Notes: generated by a model not told the origin, from the sequence alone. A stretch of 64,000 bases of DNA from Rhodanobacter sp. T12-5 (GCF_008329435.1 NZ_NPKN01000002.1:744001-808000), one strand, 5' to 3'; counted from the first letter of the stretch, positions 28,346 through 39,039 are shown. Made by a program: numbers and translations.

Positions 28346-28624
28346 TCAGCAAGGCGCGGGCAGCGAACCGTCCGGCAGGCCGTCATCCTCTTCGATCGCC
28401 ATCCGCGCCTCGGCCAGCTGCATCTCGACGCCATGCACGATGCCCTGCGCCGTGGCCAGGCTCGATTCGGGCACCATCACCGCGATGTAATCCATCGCCG
28501 GCAGCTGGCCGACCGCGCCGGTCAGGTATTCGCCGGCGATGAACGCCGGGATACCCTCGGCTTCCAGCGCATCCTTGACCAGGTGCGCGTCGAACAGGTT
28601 TTCAGCGCGATAGACGATGTGCAT
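28346..28624 (-). CDS. DUF2007 family protein
   Basis: A 92-residue cytoplasmic protein matching the small DUF2007 family, often labelled putative signal-transducing protein. The typical pattern is [20 protein letters not shown], then [20 protein letters not shown] with VMVPES. No activity has been established. It is divergent from glnS (start-to-start 111 bases) and lies directly upstream of apt. Confidence 0.8.
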   Translation of the reverse strand: MHIVYRAENLFDAHLVKDALEAEGIPAFIAGEYLTGAVGQLPAMDYIAVMVPESSLATAQGIVHGVEMQLAEARMAIEEDDGLPDGSLPAPC

Positions 28625-28735
28625 GGCTGCACGCTAACCCGCGCGGAGCCGCGGAGCAAGGCGGGTTCCGGCGCGCCCGGATGGCGGCGACAGGGTAAAC
28701 TTGGACGTTTCCACCATCTTGCGAGCCGTTGCCCG

Positions 28736-30529
<1,794 letters not shown>

Positions 30530-30556
30530 GCTTTCCGGCCAGCACGAGGAGAGAGC

Positions 30557-31117
30557 ATGCTGCCGCTGCAAATCCATCTGACCCTGCCGCCGTGGATAGG
30601 TGACGTCGCCGATGTCAACCGGCGTTACGAAAGCGACGAAGATCGCGTGGGCCTGGCCATCGAACTGTCGCGGCAGAATGTGGAGCGCGGTGGCGGCGGG
30701 CCGTTCGGCGCCGCCGTTTTCAACAGCCACAGCGGCCGGCTAGTCGCGGTCGGCGTGAACCGGGTGCTGCCGCAGAGCTGCTCGGTAGCCCATGCGGAAA
30801 TGATGGTGATCATGATCGCGCAGCAGCGCACGAGCCGGCATCGGTTGAACGAGGACGGCGGGCATTACGTGCTCGCCACCAGTTCGCAGCCGTGCTGCCA
30901 GTGCTATGGCGCCACGGTGTGGGCCGGCATCGACGAACTGCTGATCGGCGCGCGCTCCGAAGACGTCGAGGACCTGACCGAATTCGACGAGGGTCCGCTG
31001 CCCGCCGACTGGATCGGCGAGCTGGAACGCCGCGGCATCCGCGTACGCCGCGACATCCTGCGTGAACAGGCGCGTGGCGTGCTGGCCAGCTACGGCACCT
31101 GCGGCACACCGTATTGA
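30557..31117 (+). CDS. CMP/guanine-type nucleoside deaminase
   Basis: A 186-residue zinc deaminase of the cytidine/deoxycytidylate superfamily. The zinc ligands and catalytic glutamate are in VAHAEMMVIMIAQ (HAE) and QPCCQCYGA (PCxxC). The GPFGAAVFN block and lengths fit guanine deaminase/tRNA-adenosine-deaminase relatives, but the substrate cannot be fixed from sequence. A GAGGAG-type RBS precedes ATG 30557. The stop overlaps the TTG start of the next gene (TTGA), so the two are translationally coupled. Confidence 0.85.
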   Translation: MLPLQIHLTLPPWIGDVADVNRRYESDEDRVGLAIELSRQNVERGGGGPFGAAVFNSHSGRLVAVGVNRVLPQSCSVAHAEMMVIMIAQQRTSRHRLNEDGGHYVLATSSQPCCQCYGATVWAGIDELLIGARSEDVEDLTEFDEGPLPADWIGELERRGIRVRRDILREQARGVLASYGTCGTPY

Positions 31118-31830
31118 GTCGCTGGCGCGCCGCGCTGCCGCTGGTCCTGCTCGTGCTGGCAGGCATCGTGCTGTTTGCCTCAGGCTCGCTCGACCAGCTG
31201 ACTCCGCAGCAACTGGTGGCGCACCAGAACGAACTTCACGCACAAATCGCCGCGCACCCATGGCTGAGCCACCTGGCCTATATCGGACTGCTGACCCTGA
31301 CCGTGGCTACCGGCCTGCCCGGCACCATCGTGGTGATCCTGGCCGGCGGCTTCGCGTTCGGGGTGGTCGATGCCACGCTGTGCTCGTCACTGGCGCTGAT
31401 CCTGGGATCGCTGATCCTGTTCCTGGCCAGCCGTTATGCGTTCGGTCCCGGCAGTCGCCGACCACCGGCGATCGTGGCGCGACTGCACCACGGCTTTGAA
31501 CGACACCCGGTGAGCTACACCCTGTTCCTGCGCTTCGTGCCGGTGGTGCCGTTCGGCGCGGTGACGGTGGCACTGGCCTGGCTGCGTTGCCCGATGTGGC
31601 TGTTCCTCGGCGCCAGCTGGCTCGGCGGCACTGTCTCGCTGATCTTCGAGACCTCGATCGGTGCCGGCCTCGGCGACGCGATGAGCCAGACCGACAGCTT
31701 CGGCATCGGCCTGTTCATGCATCGCGAAGTGCTGCTGCCACTGGGCGCGATCGCCCTGCTCGCGCTGGTGCCGCTGCTGGTCGAACGCCTTACCCGGCGG
31801 CGGCGCCAGGCCCCCGGACGGATCGACTGA
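31114..31830 (+). CDS. TVP38/TMEM64 (DedA-like) family membrane protein
   Basis: A 238-residue inner-membrane protein with about six hydrophobic segments. The family signature is GLPGTIVVILAGGFAFG with the re-entrant-loop partner FLRFVPVVPFGAVTVALA. Bacterial relatives are SNARE-associated Golgi-type proteins thought to act in lipid or proton-linked transport; a specific role is not assignable. The start is a TTG overlapping the deaminase stop by four bases; no other start fits the N-terminal helix. Two terminator-like structures and tRNA-Lys lie beyond its stop on the opposite strand. Confidence 0.85.
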   Translation: MSRWRAALPLVLLVLAGIVLFASGSLDQLTPQQLVAHQNELHAQIAAHPWLSHLAYIGLLTLTVATGLPGTIVVILAGGFAFGVVDATLCSSLALILGSLILFLASRYAFGPGSRRPPAIVARLHHGFERHPVSYTLFLRFVPVVPFGAVTVALAWLRCPMWLFLGASWLGGTVSLIFETSIGAGLGDAMSQTDSFGIGLFMHREVLLPLGAIALLALVPLLVERLTRRRRQAPGRID

Positions 31831-31845
31831 GCAATCGGCCGCCAC

Positions 31846-31869
31846 AAAAAAAAGCGCCCGGCGGGCGCT
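31846..31869 (-). terminator. rho-independent terminator of tRNA-Lys
   Basis: On the minus strand a 7-8-bp GC stem (AGCGCCC with GGGCGCT) is followed by a run of eight T, placed 8 bases past the tRNA 3' end. It also lies beyond the convergent TVP38 gene. Confidence 0.85.
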
Positions 31870-31877
31870 CTGAAAAC

Positions 31878-31953
31878 TGGTGGGTCGTCCGGGATTCGAA
31901 CCCGGGACCAATGGATTAAAAGTCCAGTGCTCTACCAACTGAGCTAACGACCC
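31878..31953 (-). tRNA. tRNA-Lys (anticodon TTT)
   Basis: Seventy-six bases including an encoded CCA. The acceptor stem GGGTCGT pairs with ACGACCC, the D-arm is GCTCAGTTGGTAGAGC, the anticodon loop CTTTTAA gives anticodon TTT, and the T-arm is CCGGGTTCGAATCCCGG. The outermost anticodon-stem pair (position 27 with 43) is C with T, which does not pair; E. coli tRNA-Lys has a G-T wobble there. The rest folds perfectly. Confidence 0.97.
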
Positions 31954-31986
31954 ATCACTGAAACTTGTTGCAAACTCAAGCCGGCC

Positions 31987-32015
31987 ATTTTACGGGCTGG
32001 GCGGCAGTGGCACAA
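31987..32015 (-). promoter_or_regulatory. promoter of tRNA-Lys
   Basis: TTGTGC (32010-32015) and TAAAAT (31987-31992) on the minus strand are separated by 17 bases, a good sigma-70 promoter whose start would fall about 27 bases before the mature tRNA 5' end. Confidence 0.65.
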
Positions 32016-32027
32016 GCAAGCACGCGA

Positions 32028-32714
32028 TCAGGCGTATCGCGTGGGATCGGCCAGCCCGGCTTCGCGGAAGCCCTGCGCGCGCAGCCGGCAGGCGTCGCAA
32101 TGGCCGCAGGCGCGGCCGTCGTCATCGGCCTGGTAGCAGCTGACCGTCGCGGAAAAATCCACGTCGAGGCGCTGGCCTTCGCGCGCGATGTCGGCCTTGC
32201 TCATGCGCATCAGCGGCGCGTGGATGCGGATGCCGGCGCCTTCGACGCCGGCCTTGGTCGCCACGTTCGCCAGTTTCTCGAACGCCTCGATGAAGGCCGG
32301 CCGGCAATCCGGGTAGCCGGAGTAGTCGACGGCGTTGACGCCGCACCAGATGTCGCTGGAACCGAGCACCTCGGCCCAGCCCAGCGCGATCGACAGCATG
32401 ATGGTGTTGCGCGCCGGCACGTAGGTCACCGGGATATCGCCGCTGTCGACCGTGTCGAGCGGCACGTCGATGTCGGCGGTCAGCGCCGAACCGCCGATGC
32501 TGCGCAGGTCGATGCCGACAGTCTTGTGTTCGACCGCGCCGAGCATCCGCGAAACGCGATCGGAGGCGGCCAGCTCCGAATTGTGACGCTGGCCGTAGGC
32601 CACGCTCAGCGCATGCACCTGATAGCCCTGTTCGCGCGCAAGCGCGATGGTGACGGCCGAATCCATGCCGCCGGAAACGAGTACGACGGCCTTGCGGGGG
32701 GAATTGTCAGACAT
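32028..32714 (-). CDS. queC: 7-cyano-7-deazaguanine synthase
   Basis: A 228-residue ATP-dependent enzyme converting 7-carboxy-7-deazaguanine to preQ0 with ammonia, in queuosine synthesis. The PP-loop is [13 protein letters not shown], and the zinc-binding cysteines are at the C-terminus ([22 protein letters not shown]). ATG 32714 (MSDNSPRK) gives the usual N-terminus; an ATG three codons earlier is possible. It lies downstream of queE on the same strand, separated by 157 bases that contain a long inverted repeat. Confidence 0.95.
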   Translation of the reverse strand: MSDNSPRKAVVLVSGGMDSAVTIALAREQGYQVHALSVAYGQRHNSELAASDRVSRMLGAVEHKTVGIDLRSIGGSALTADIDVPLDTVDSGDIPVTYVPARNTIMLSIALGWAEVLGSSDIWCGVNAVDYSGYPDCRPAFIEAFEKLANVATKAGVEGAGIRIHAPLMRMSKADIAREGQRLDVDFSATVSCYQADDDGRACGHCDACRLRAQGFREAGLADPTRYA

Positions 32715-32796
32715 GTGCAACATCCACTCAGGTACGACCGGTCACCGGCCGGAAGGCGCCACCGGCAACACAGGCCGGCGCGCATGAAACAGGAGT

Positions 32797-32862
32797 GAGT
32801 GAGGAGGAGTGAGAAACGCGTCGGCTTCTCCGCACCTAGTCGTTTTTCACTCCTCCTCACTC
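32797..32862. repeat. long inverted repeat, GAGTGAGGAGGAGTGAGAAACG type
   Basis: Arms of 22 bases at 32797-32818 and 32841-32862 match at 21 positions, with a 22-base spacer. It sits between queE and queC just past the queE stop. A closely related pair lies downstream of ruvB at 40105, so this is a dispersed element that may fold in RNA and influence transcript ends. Confidence 0.7.
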
Positions 32863-32871
32863 GTTTCTCGC

Positions 32872-33567
32872 TCAATGCCCCGCCGCGTCGTTCCAGAGCA
32901 GCTTGTGCAATTGCATCTGGAATCGCACATCGAGCTTGTCGGCAATGATCCATTCGGCCAGCTCACGCGGCTCGACCGCGCCGTGCACCGGCGAGAACAG
33001 CACCATGCAGCGCGCCGCCAGCGCATGTTCGGCCAGCATCGCGCGGGCCCACTCGTAGTCGGCGCGACTGGCGATGACGATCTTGACCTGGTCGTGCGGC
33101 AGCAGGTGGTCGAGGTTCGACCACAGGTTGCGCCTGCTTTCACCCGAGTCGGGCGCCTTCAGGTCCATCACCTTGCGCACGCGCGGATCGACCGCGGAAA
33201 CGTCCAACGCGCCGGAGGTTTCCAGCGACACCTCGTATCCGGCATCGCACAGCTTCCGCAGCAGGATCAGGCAGCGCTTTTGCGCCAGCGGCTCGCCACC
33301 AGTCACGCAGACATGCCTGGCGCCATGCGAGGCAACCTCGGCGAGGATGTCGTCGATCGCGTGCCAGTTGCCGCCGTAGAACGAATATTCGGTATCGCAC
33401 CAGACGCAGCGCAGCGGGCAGCCTGTGAGGCGCACGAACACGGTGCGCCAACCGATCGCGTCGGCCTCGCCCTGTATCGAGTGGAAGATCTCGGTGATGC
33501 GCAACCGCTCGGCGTCGGCCGCAACGGGCGTGGTGGACGCCACGCCTGCGTCTTTGCCGCTCACCAC
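32872..33567 (-). CDS. queE: 7-carboxy-7-deazaguanine synthase
   Basis: A 231-residue radical-SAM enzyme that rearranges 6-carboxytetrahydropterin to 7-carboxy-7-deazaguanine, the step before QueC. The iron-sulfur cysteines are in LTGCPLRCVWCDTEYS (CxxxCxxC), with ITEIFHSIQGE as the substrate-binding N-terminus and VCVTGGEPLAQ as the glycine-rich SAM segment. The start is GTG 33567 with GAGGT upstream; it follows the cpoB stop by seven bases, so the gene appears to belong to the tol-pal transcription unit. Confidence 0.95.
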   Translation of the reverse strand: MVSGKDAGVASTTPVAADAERLRITEIFHSIQGEADAIGWRTVFVRLTGCPLRCVWCDTEYSFYGGNWHAIDDILAEVASHGARHVCVTGGEPLAQKRCLILLRKLCDAGYEVSLETSGALDVSAVDPRVRKVMDLKAPDSGESRRNLWSNLDHLLPHDQVKIVIASRADYEWARAMLAEHALAARCMVLFSPVHGAVEPRELAEWIIADKLDVRFQMQLHKLLWNDAAGH

Positions 33568-33574
33568 GGTGACC

Positions 33575-34417
33575 TCAGTTGCCCGACTGCTGTTGCAGGC
33601 GTTGCAGGCGCTCCTGGGCCAGGCTGGCCGCCTTGGAACCCGGGTATTTGGTGGTTACTTCCATCAACGTGGACTTGGCCGCGTCAGTCTGCTTGAGCTC
33701 GAGCTGGCTGTAACCGACCTTGAGCAGGGCGTCCGGCGCCTTGTCGCTCTGCGGGAACAGGTGGAGCAGTTTCTGGAACGACTCCAGCGCCACCGGGTAA
33801 TTGGTGGTGACGTAATACGATTCGCCCAGCCAATACCACGCATTCGGCGCGAGCGGATGATCCGGATACTTCTGGGTGAAACTGCGGAAGTCGCGCGAAG
33901 CCTGCGCATAGTCGCCAGCGCGAAGCTCCTTGAATGCCACGTCATACGCGGCCTGGCCAGCGGCGGCATCGGTCGCACCTGCGGCACCGGCAGCTGTCGG
34001 CGCGCCAGCGGCGCCAGTGCCTGCAGCGCTTGCCGTCGCTGCCGGGGGGACGTTCGCAGCCGTCGCCGACGACGCGGGTGCCGCTCCCGCATTGCCACCC
34101 TCAAGGCGTCCGAGACGGGCGTCGAGGTCGGCGTATTGGGCTTTGTTCTTGTCATCGAGCATCTGCAGCTGGTGCTGCAACTCCTCGATCTGACCTTGTA
34201 GCTGCTGCACCTGCGCCTGCAGTTGCTGCACCTGATTGACCATGCCGATACCGGATTGGTCCTTGTTCTGTGCCTGCTGTTCCAGGCGCGTGACACGGTC
34301 GGCGAGACTCAGTCGCGAGTCCTGCGCGGATGCCGGAAACGCGAACAGCATGGCGGACGCGATCGCGCCCGCCATGCCGAGCCTGGCTGCAAAGCTGTTA
34401 GCCAGTCGCTTCATCAT
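33575..34417 (-). CDS. cpoB: cell division coordinator CpoB (YbgF)
   Basis: A 280-residue periplasmic protein that links Tol-Pal action to peptidoglycan synthesis at the septum. It has a signal peptide (ending FPASAQ), an N-terminal trimerising coiled coil (residues of about 35-100, SGIGMVNQVQQLQAQVQQLQ), a long Ala/Thr/Gly linker, and C-terminal TPR repeats (AYDVAFKELRAGDYAQASRD, WYWLGESYYVTTNYPVALES, LLKVGYSQLELKQ). Its start shares one base with the pal stop (TAATG), so translation is coupled. Confidence 0.94.
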   Translation of the reverse strand: MMKRLANSFAARLGMAGAIASAMLFAFPASAQDSRLSLADRVTRLEQQAQNKDQSGIGMVNQVQQLQAQVQQLQGQIEELQHQLQMLDDKNKAQYADLDARLGRLEGGNAGAAPASSATAANVPPAATASAAGTGAAGAPTAAGAAGATDAAAGQAAYDVAFKELRAGDYAQASRDFRSFTQKYPDHPLAPNAWYWLGESYYVTTNYPVALESFQKLLHLFPQSDKAPDALLKVGYSQLELKQTDAAKSTLMEVTTKYPGSKAASLAQERLQRLQQQSGN

Positions 34418-34926
34418 TACTGCGCCGTGTAGACGATCTCGACACGACGATTCTTGCCCCAGCAGTCCTCGTTGTGCTCACGGCACACCGGCTTCTCTTT
34501 GCCGTAGCTGATCACTTCGAGCTGGCTGGCCGAACCGCCGGCTGCCTGCAGCGCGCTGGAAACAGCATTGCCACGACGCTCGCCGAGGCCGAGGTTGTAC
34601 TCGCGGGTGCCGCGCTCGTCGGTGTTGCCTTCGAGACGGATATGCGAGGTCGGACGATCCTGCAGGTACTTGGCGTGGCACGCCATGATCTGCTGGAACT
34701 CCGGCTTGATCTCGGTCTTGTCGAAATCGAAATACACGACGCGCTGACGCAGGCAGGCATCGGTATCGAGATCGGCGGGGGTGTACTTGCCATCAGACAC
34801 AGGAGCCTGGGTCTGGGTGGTCTGCTCGGGAGCGGGAGCCTGCGGCTTCACTTCCTGCTTCTTGGAGCAAGCGGCCGCGCCTACGCAGAGCAGGGCAACC
34901 AGGGCGACGCGAACGGTCTTATTCAT
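34417..34926 (-). CDS. pal: peptidoglycan-associated lipoprotein Pal
   Basis: A 169-residue outer-membrane lipoprotein. The lipobox GAAAC puts the modified cysteine at residue 20, after a short hydrophobic signal. The OmpA-like peptidoglycan-binding domain is complete (VVYFDFDKTEIKPEFQQIM; LEGNTDERGTREYNLGLGERR; SYGKEKPVC; NRRVEIVYT). Pal anchors the outer membrane to peptidoglycan and is the partner of TolB. RBS AAGGAA precedes the ATG. It lies 252 bases after tolB, longer than other spacings in the cluster, so an internal promoter is plausible. Confidence 0.97.
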   Translation of the reverse strand: MNKTVRVALVALLCVGAAACSKKQEVKPQAPAPEQTTQTQAPVSDGKYTPADLDTDACLRQRVVYFDFDKTEIKPEFQQIMACHAKYLQDRPTSHIRLEGNTDERGTREYNLGLGERRGNAVSSALQAAGGSASQLEVISYGKEKPVCREHNEDCWGKNRRVEIVYTAQ

Positions 34927-35143
34927 GGTGACGTTCCTTACGAGTTGAGTTCCGACAAACGATGAAGATTGGAATTACGGGACAGCTGAAGCTGACGCCG
35001 GTAGACCGGCTGTTATTTTCACATTTGAAAGATCGAAGGTGCGTGAGACTGCACGATCGACCTGACTGGCAATGACGCGTCAAAGCGTCACCGCCGGAAA
35101 CCGAGACGGGCACGAGCACGTTCGGGCCCGATCCTTGGGCATC

Positions 35144-35171
35144 ATGCTGCCGCACTTGCGTGCAGCAGCAT
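35144..35171. terminator. hairpin in the tolB-pal gap
   Basis: ATGCTGCCGCAC and GTGCAGCAGCAT form a 12-bp stem with one mismatch and a TTGC loop, seven bases past the tolB stop. No T-run follows on the tolB transcript, so partial termination or mRNA end protection is more likely than full termination. Confidence 0.45.
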
Positions 35172-35178
35172 CAAAAAA

Positions 35179-36507
35179 TCAACGTTGCCGGTATGGACCC
35201 CAGGACGGTTCGCGCACATCGCCATCAGAGAGCACAAGGCGCTGGCGAACCAGACCATCAGCCGATACGGCATACAACACGCCGCGACGTCCTTCGGTTG
35301 CGGCGTACAGCAGCATGCTGGCATTCGGAGCAAAACTCGGGGACTCGTCAATCGGACCCGGCGAGAGGGGCCGCACCTGGTCACCCAGGCTGCGATCCAT
35401 GATGACAATACGATACACGTTCCCATTGCCCTGCACCATCGCGATTTGCTTGCCGTCGTAGCTTACCGACGCGTCCGCGTTGTTCTGGCCCTGGAAGCTG
35501 ATCCGCTGGGGCGAGCCGCCGCTGGCCGGGATCTGATAGATCTGCGGTCGGCCGGAGCGGTCGGAGGTGAAGTAGATGCTCTGGCCGTCCGGCGCCCAGA
35601 CCGGTTCGGTGTCGATCGACAGGCTGTGGGTCAGCCGGGTCTCCTGGTGGGTGGCCAGGTCGAGCACGAACAGCTCGAGGTTGCCGACATACGACAGCGC
35701 CACCGCCAGCTTGGTGCCGTCCGGCGACCAGGCCGGCGCGCCGTTGATGCCCCGGGCGTGCGCCTCCACCAGCTGGCGCGAGCCCGTGGTGATGTCCTGC
35801 ACGTAGATGTGCGAATTGCCGCTCTCGAACGAAACGTAGGCGATCTTCTTGCCGTCCGGCGACCATGAAGGCGACAGCAGCGACTCCTTGGAACGAGCCA
35901 CCACCTGCGGGTTGTAGCCGTCCGAATCGGCCACGATCAGCGAATAGGTGGTGTTGTTGCCGAGGCCGACAGAGGTGATATAGGCGATGCGTGTCCAGAA
36001 CGCACCGCGCACGCCGGTGATCTTCTGGTAGATCTGGTCGGCGATCTGGTGCGCCACGCCGCGCAGGTCGCCGGCCGGCACGGTGAAGGCCTGGGCCAGC
36101 AGGCTCTGCTGCTTGTTGACGTCCCACAGCTCGTACTCGATCCGCAGCGAACCGCCGCCGGCGTCGCTGATGCGGCCCACGGTGATGTAATCCTGCTTGA
36201 GCAGGCGCCAGGTCGGAAACTTGATGTCCGCGCCGCGGGCCGGGAATTCCACGATGTCGCTCTTGGCCAGCGAGCGGAACTTGCCGGAACGGTTGAAATC
36301 GTTGCGGATCACGTCGGCGACGTCGGTCGACAACGGCGCGCCGCCATCCTGCGCGAACGGCACCACCACGATCGGAGTGGCAGTCTTGACGCCGCCGACG
36401 ATGTCGACGTTCAACGACTGCGCGGCCACCGGGCCAACGAACAGCGCCGCCACGGCCAGCAGGACGACGGCGAAGCTTGAGCTGAATTTGCGCATGGGCT
36501 TGATCAT
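35179..36507 (-). CDS. tolB: Tol-Pal system beta-propeller protein TolB
   Basis: A 442-residue periplasmic protein. After the signal peptide (ending VGPVAAQ) comes the TolB N-terminal domain (VPFAQDGG, IRNDFNRSGKF), followed by a six-blade beta-propeller with repeated PSWSPDGKKIAYVS, PAWSPDGTKLAVAL and PVWAPDGQSIYFTS-type motifs. It binds Pal and is released by TolA. ATG 36507 overlaps the tolA stop (ATGA), implying coupled translation; a second ATG lies four codons later. Confidence 0.97.
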   Translation of the reverse strand: MIKPMRKFSSSFAVVLLAVAALFVGPVAAQSLNVDIVGGVKTATPIVVVPFAQDGGAPLSTDVADVIRNDFNRSGKFRSLAKSDIVEFPARGADIKFPTWRLLKQDYITVGRISDAGGGSLRIEYELWDVNKQQSLLAQAFTVPAGDLRGVAHQIADQIYQKITGVRGAFWTRIAYITSVGLGNNTTYSLIVADSDGYNPQVVARSKESLLSPSWSPDGKKIAYVSFESGNSHIYVQDITTGSRQLVEAHARGINGAPAWSPDGTKLAVALSYVGNLELFVLDLATHQETRLTHSLSIDTEPVWAPDGQSIYFTSDRSGRPQIYQIPASGGSPQRISFQGQNNADASVSYDGKQIAMVQGNGNVYRIVIMDRSLGDQVRPLSPGPIDESPSFAPNASMLLYAATEGRRGVLYAVSADGLVRQRLVLSDGDVREPSWGPYRQR

Positions 36508-37445
36508 TGCGGCCTGAAGGTGAAGGTGAGTTTGCGCTGGAACACGCTTTCGAAGCCCTTGTAGGGCAAGGTTTTGGTCCGCAGCACTGCATTTTCTACC
36601 GAACGGCGGCCGGCATCATCGTATGGACAACTGGAATCGACAGTGGCGCTCAACACGTCACCGCCAGGTGACTGCACGATATCCACCTTACACGGCACCG
36701 CCGGTATGTTATCTGGCCGCAGCCAGTTGGGCGTGACCGCATTCTGAATGGCTGCTGCGTATTCGTCCGCCAGATTGCTGTTCGGGCTGTTGTTGCCGGT
36801 CTGCCGCTGAGTGGCCGCTGGCAGGTCGGGCTGGCCGTCGTCCTGGGCGTTTTTCAGGTCTTCCATCTGCTGCCTGGCCTGCTTCGCCTTGTTGTCCAGC
36901 CGCTTGGTCTGCGCCGAGGCGGCGTCCATTTTGGCAAACAGGGCGTCCAGCTGCTTCTGTTTTTCCTCTTTCTGCTTGGCGGCCTGGGCGTCCAGTTCGG
37001 ACTGGCGCTGGCGCTGCTTTTCTTCCTGCAGTTTCTTTGCTTCCTCGGCCTTCAGCGCCGCATCCGCAACCACGCGCTCCTGATCCACCACGTCGACGTG
37101 CTCCGGCGGCGGCGGCAGCGTCTTCACCTTGGGCGCTTCCACCGCGGGTTTCGGCGGCGGCACGGTCGGCGGCGGCGGGGTGGAGTCGGGTACCGGCTTG
37201 ACCTTCACCGCCTTCGGTGGCGGGCTGCCGGTGGGGCCGATCAGGGTCGCTTCGATGATCGGACCCTGCAGCTCCAGCGGCTTCGAACAGGTGATCGGAT
37301 TCATCCAGGCCGGCAGGCCCAGTGCATTGACCACGTTCTCGTAGCTCGAGCACGGCAGGATCGCGAGGAACAGGAACCCCACGATGCCGATATGCAGGAT
37401 GGCGGAAAGTACGACCGCCTTCGGCGTCGCCTTACTTTCGTCCAT
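36504..37445 (-). CDS. tolA: Tol-Pal energy-transducing protein TolA
   Basis: A 313-residue inner-membrane protein spanning the periplasm. A single N-terminal helix (residues 12-31, VVLSAILHIGIVGFLFLAIL) is followed by a Pro-rich stretch (TPPPPTVPPPKP), a long Lys/Glu/Gln helix (about 125-210) and a C-terminal domain resembling the TonB C-terminal fold (AAIQNAVTPNWLRPD; GGDVLSATVDSSCPYDDAG). It transmits TolQR-derived energy to TolB-Pal. Both ends overlap neighbours: 14 bases with tolR and 4 with tolB. Confidence 0.94.
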   Translation of the reverse strand: MDESKATPKAVVLSAILHIGIVGFLFLAILPCSSYENVVNALGLPAWMNPITCSKPLELQGPIIEATLIGPTGSPPPKAVKVKPVPDSTPPPPTVPPPKPAVEAPKVKTLPPPPEHVDVVDQERVVADAALKAEEAKKLQEEKQRQRQSELDAQAAKQKEEKQKQLDALFAKMDAASAQTKRLDNKAKQARQQMEDLKNAQDDGQPDLPAATQRQTGNNSPNSNLADEYAAAIQNAVTPNWLRPDNIPAVPCKVDIVQSPGGDVLSATVDSSCPYDDAGRRSVENAVLRTKTLPYKGFESVFQRKLTFTFRPQ

Positions 37446-37884
37446 TGGACGCGCTCTTGCCCTGCTCAGGCTGGCCCATCAGGCCCACCTTGGCGACGCC
37501 GGCCTGCTGCAAGTCGGCCAGCACCTTGAACACGCCGCCGTAGCTGCCGCGCTCGTCGCCGCCGACCAGCACGCTGACTTCGGGATTCTCGCGCACGAAC
37601 GCGCCGACCTTGAGCTTGAGCGTGTCTTCGTCGACCAGCTCCTTCTTCGCCCCGCTCAGGGTCAGGTAGAGCTGGCCGTCCTGCAGCACCGAGACCAGCA
37701 CCGGATCCTTCTTTTGCTGCAGCGATTTGGCGTTGGCCTGCGGCAACTGCACGTCGACGCTGGAGTTCATCATCGGCGTGGTGACCATGAAGATGATCAA
37801 CAGCACCAGCATCACGTCGATGTACGGCACCACGTTGATTTCGGATTTGAGCTTGTAGCGCCGCTGGCGGCCGGTCTTTCGCAT
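37432..37884 (-). CDS. tolR: Tol-Pal biopolymer transport protein TolR
   Basis: A 150-residue ExbD/TolR-family protein with one N-terminal membrane helix carrying the proton-conducting aspartate in VPYIDVMLVLLIIFMVTTP, and a periplasmic domain (VGGDERGSYGGVFKVLADLQ). It forms the stator with TolQ. GGAG precedes ATG 37884; the longer open frame is not needed. It is 14 bases downstream of tolQ and overlaps tolA. Confidence 0.96.
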   Translation of the reverse strand: MRKTGRQRRYKLKSEINVVPYIDVMLVLLIIFMVTTPMMNSSVDVQLPQANAKSLQQKKDPVLVSVLQDGQLYLTLSGAKKELVDEDTLKLKVGAFVRENPEVSVLVGGDERGSYGGVFKVLADLQQAGVAKVGLMGQPEQGKSASNGRK

Positions 37885-37898
37885 GGCTGCTGCTCCGC

Positions 37899-38585
37899 TC
37901 AGGCGACGTCGTCGGTCTGGATCTGCCGCTGCAACACGGAGGAGAACTCCTCCTGGAACACGTCGTAGCGCGACGCGATGCGTTCGACCTTGGTGGCGTA
38001 GCGGTTGTACGCCCACTGCGCCGGGATCGCCGCAAACAGGCCCATCGCGGTGGCGATCAATGCCTCGGAGATGTGTGGCGCAACCACCGCGATGGTGACG
38101 TCCTTCATCTCGCCCAGGCCCTGGAACGCACCCATGATGCCCCACACCGTGCCGAACAGGCCCACGTACGGGCTGATCGAACCGACGTTGGCGAGGAACT
38201 CCAGGTTGCGCTCGAGCAAGCCGATCTCACGGGTGCCGGCCACCTGCATGGCGCGCTCGGAGCCTTCGATCACGCTGCGCGTGTCGTGTGTCTTGCGCTG
38301 GCGCTGGCGGGCGAATTCACGAAAACCCGACTCGAAGATGTTTTCGATGCCACCGTTATTGGCACCGCCGTTGCTGACCTCGCGGAACAACTGGGCCAGG
38401 TCGCCGCCGGACCAGAAGCGCTCCTCGAACGCCTCGGCGTCTTCCATCGCCGCCTTGGTCTGGGTGTATTTGCGGATGATGATCACCCAGGACAGGAACG
38501 AGAAAACCAGCAGTACCAGCAGTACCAGCTGTACCGGCAGGCTCGAATCCCCGATCAGCGTGAAAATGTTCAATCCACCGTTCAT
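37899..38585 (-). CDS. tolQ: Tol-Pal proton channel protein TolQ
   Basis: A 228-residue MotA/TolQ/ExbB-family inner-membrane protein. Membrane segments are at about 16-38 (VQLVLLVLLVFSFLSWVIII), 135-160 (SPYVGLFGTVWGIMGAF) and 165-190 (ISEALIATAMGLFAAIPA), the latter two holding the conserved Thr/Gly/Pro residues of the channel. It forms the proton-driven motor with TolR. It is the first tol gene of the leftward operon, following ybgC by 37 bases. Confidence 0.97.
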   Translation of the reverse strand: MNGGLNIFTLIGDSSLPVQLVLLVLLVFSFLSWVIIIRKYTQTKAAMEDAEAFEERFWSGGDLAQLFREVSNGGANNGGIENIFESGFREFARQRQRKTHDTRSVIEGSERAMQVAGTREIGLLERNLEFLANVGSISPYVGLFGTVWGIMGAFQGLGEMKDVTIAVVAPHISEALIATAMGLFAAIPAQWAYNRYATKVERIASRYDVFQEEFSSVLQRQIQTDDVA

Positions 38586-38622
38586 TGCTTGCAGGTTCTC
38601 CGCCAGTCGGCTTGGGTTGTCT

Positions 38623-39031
38623 TCAAAATGCAGATTCGGGAATCAGATCAGCCGGAATCGGTGCGGCACGCATGCGCTGAATATCGACGCAAGCTACCCG
38701 CACTTGCGCGCCGATCAGGCAGCTTCCGTCGGTCTTCGTGATCGTCTGGATGAACAGGATACTGGCTGCGCGCCGTTCTTTGACTTCGACCGTTACCGAC
38801 AGTTCATCATCCAGCAGGGCTGGCTTGAGGAAATCGATCTGCATGTCGCGCACCATGAAGGCCAGTCCGGTGGCCTGTTTGAACGCCATCTGGTCGACGC
38901 CGAGCGAACGCATCCACTCGCTGCGGGCTCGTTCCATGAAACGCAGGTAGCCGGCGTGGTAGACCACGCCGCCGGCATCGGTGTCTTCCCAGTACACCCG
39001 CACCGGCCAGCTGAAAGGCGACGGCAGAGAC

Positions 39032-39039
<8 letters not shown>
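38623..39039 (-). CDS. ybgC: acyl-CoA thioesterase YbgC
   Basis: A 138-residue hot-dog-fold thioesterase of the Tol-Pal cluster, acting on acyl-CoA or acyl-ACP and tied to phospholipid metabolism. The active-site aspartate lies in [26 protein letters not shown] (split here only by naming, residues about 16-41), the family hallmark. ATG 39039 ([11 protein letters not shown]) is used. Its start overlaps the ruvB stop by eight bases, so ruvB and the tol genes may share a transcript. Confidence 0.94.

Noticed and set aside
31878..32015. tRNA-Lys as an integration site of a mobile element
   Set aside because: No integrase, no repeat of the tRNA 3' end within view, and both flanks are core genes.
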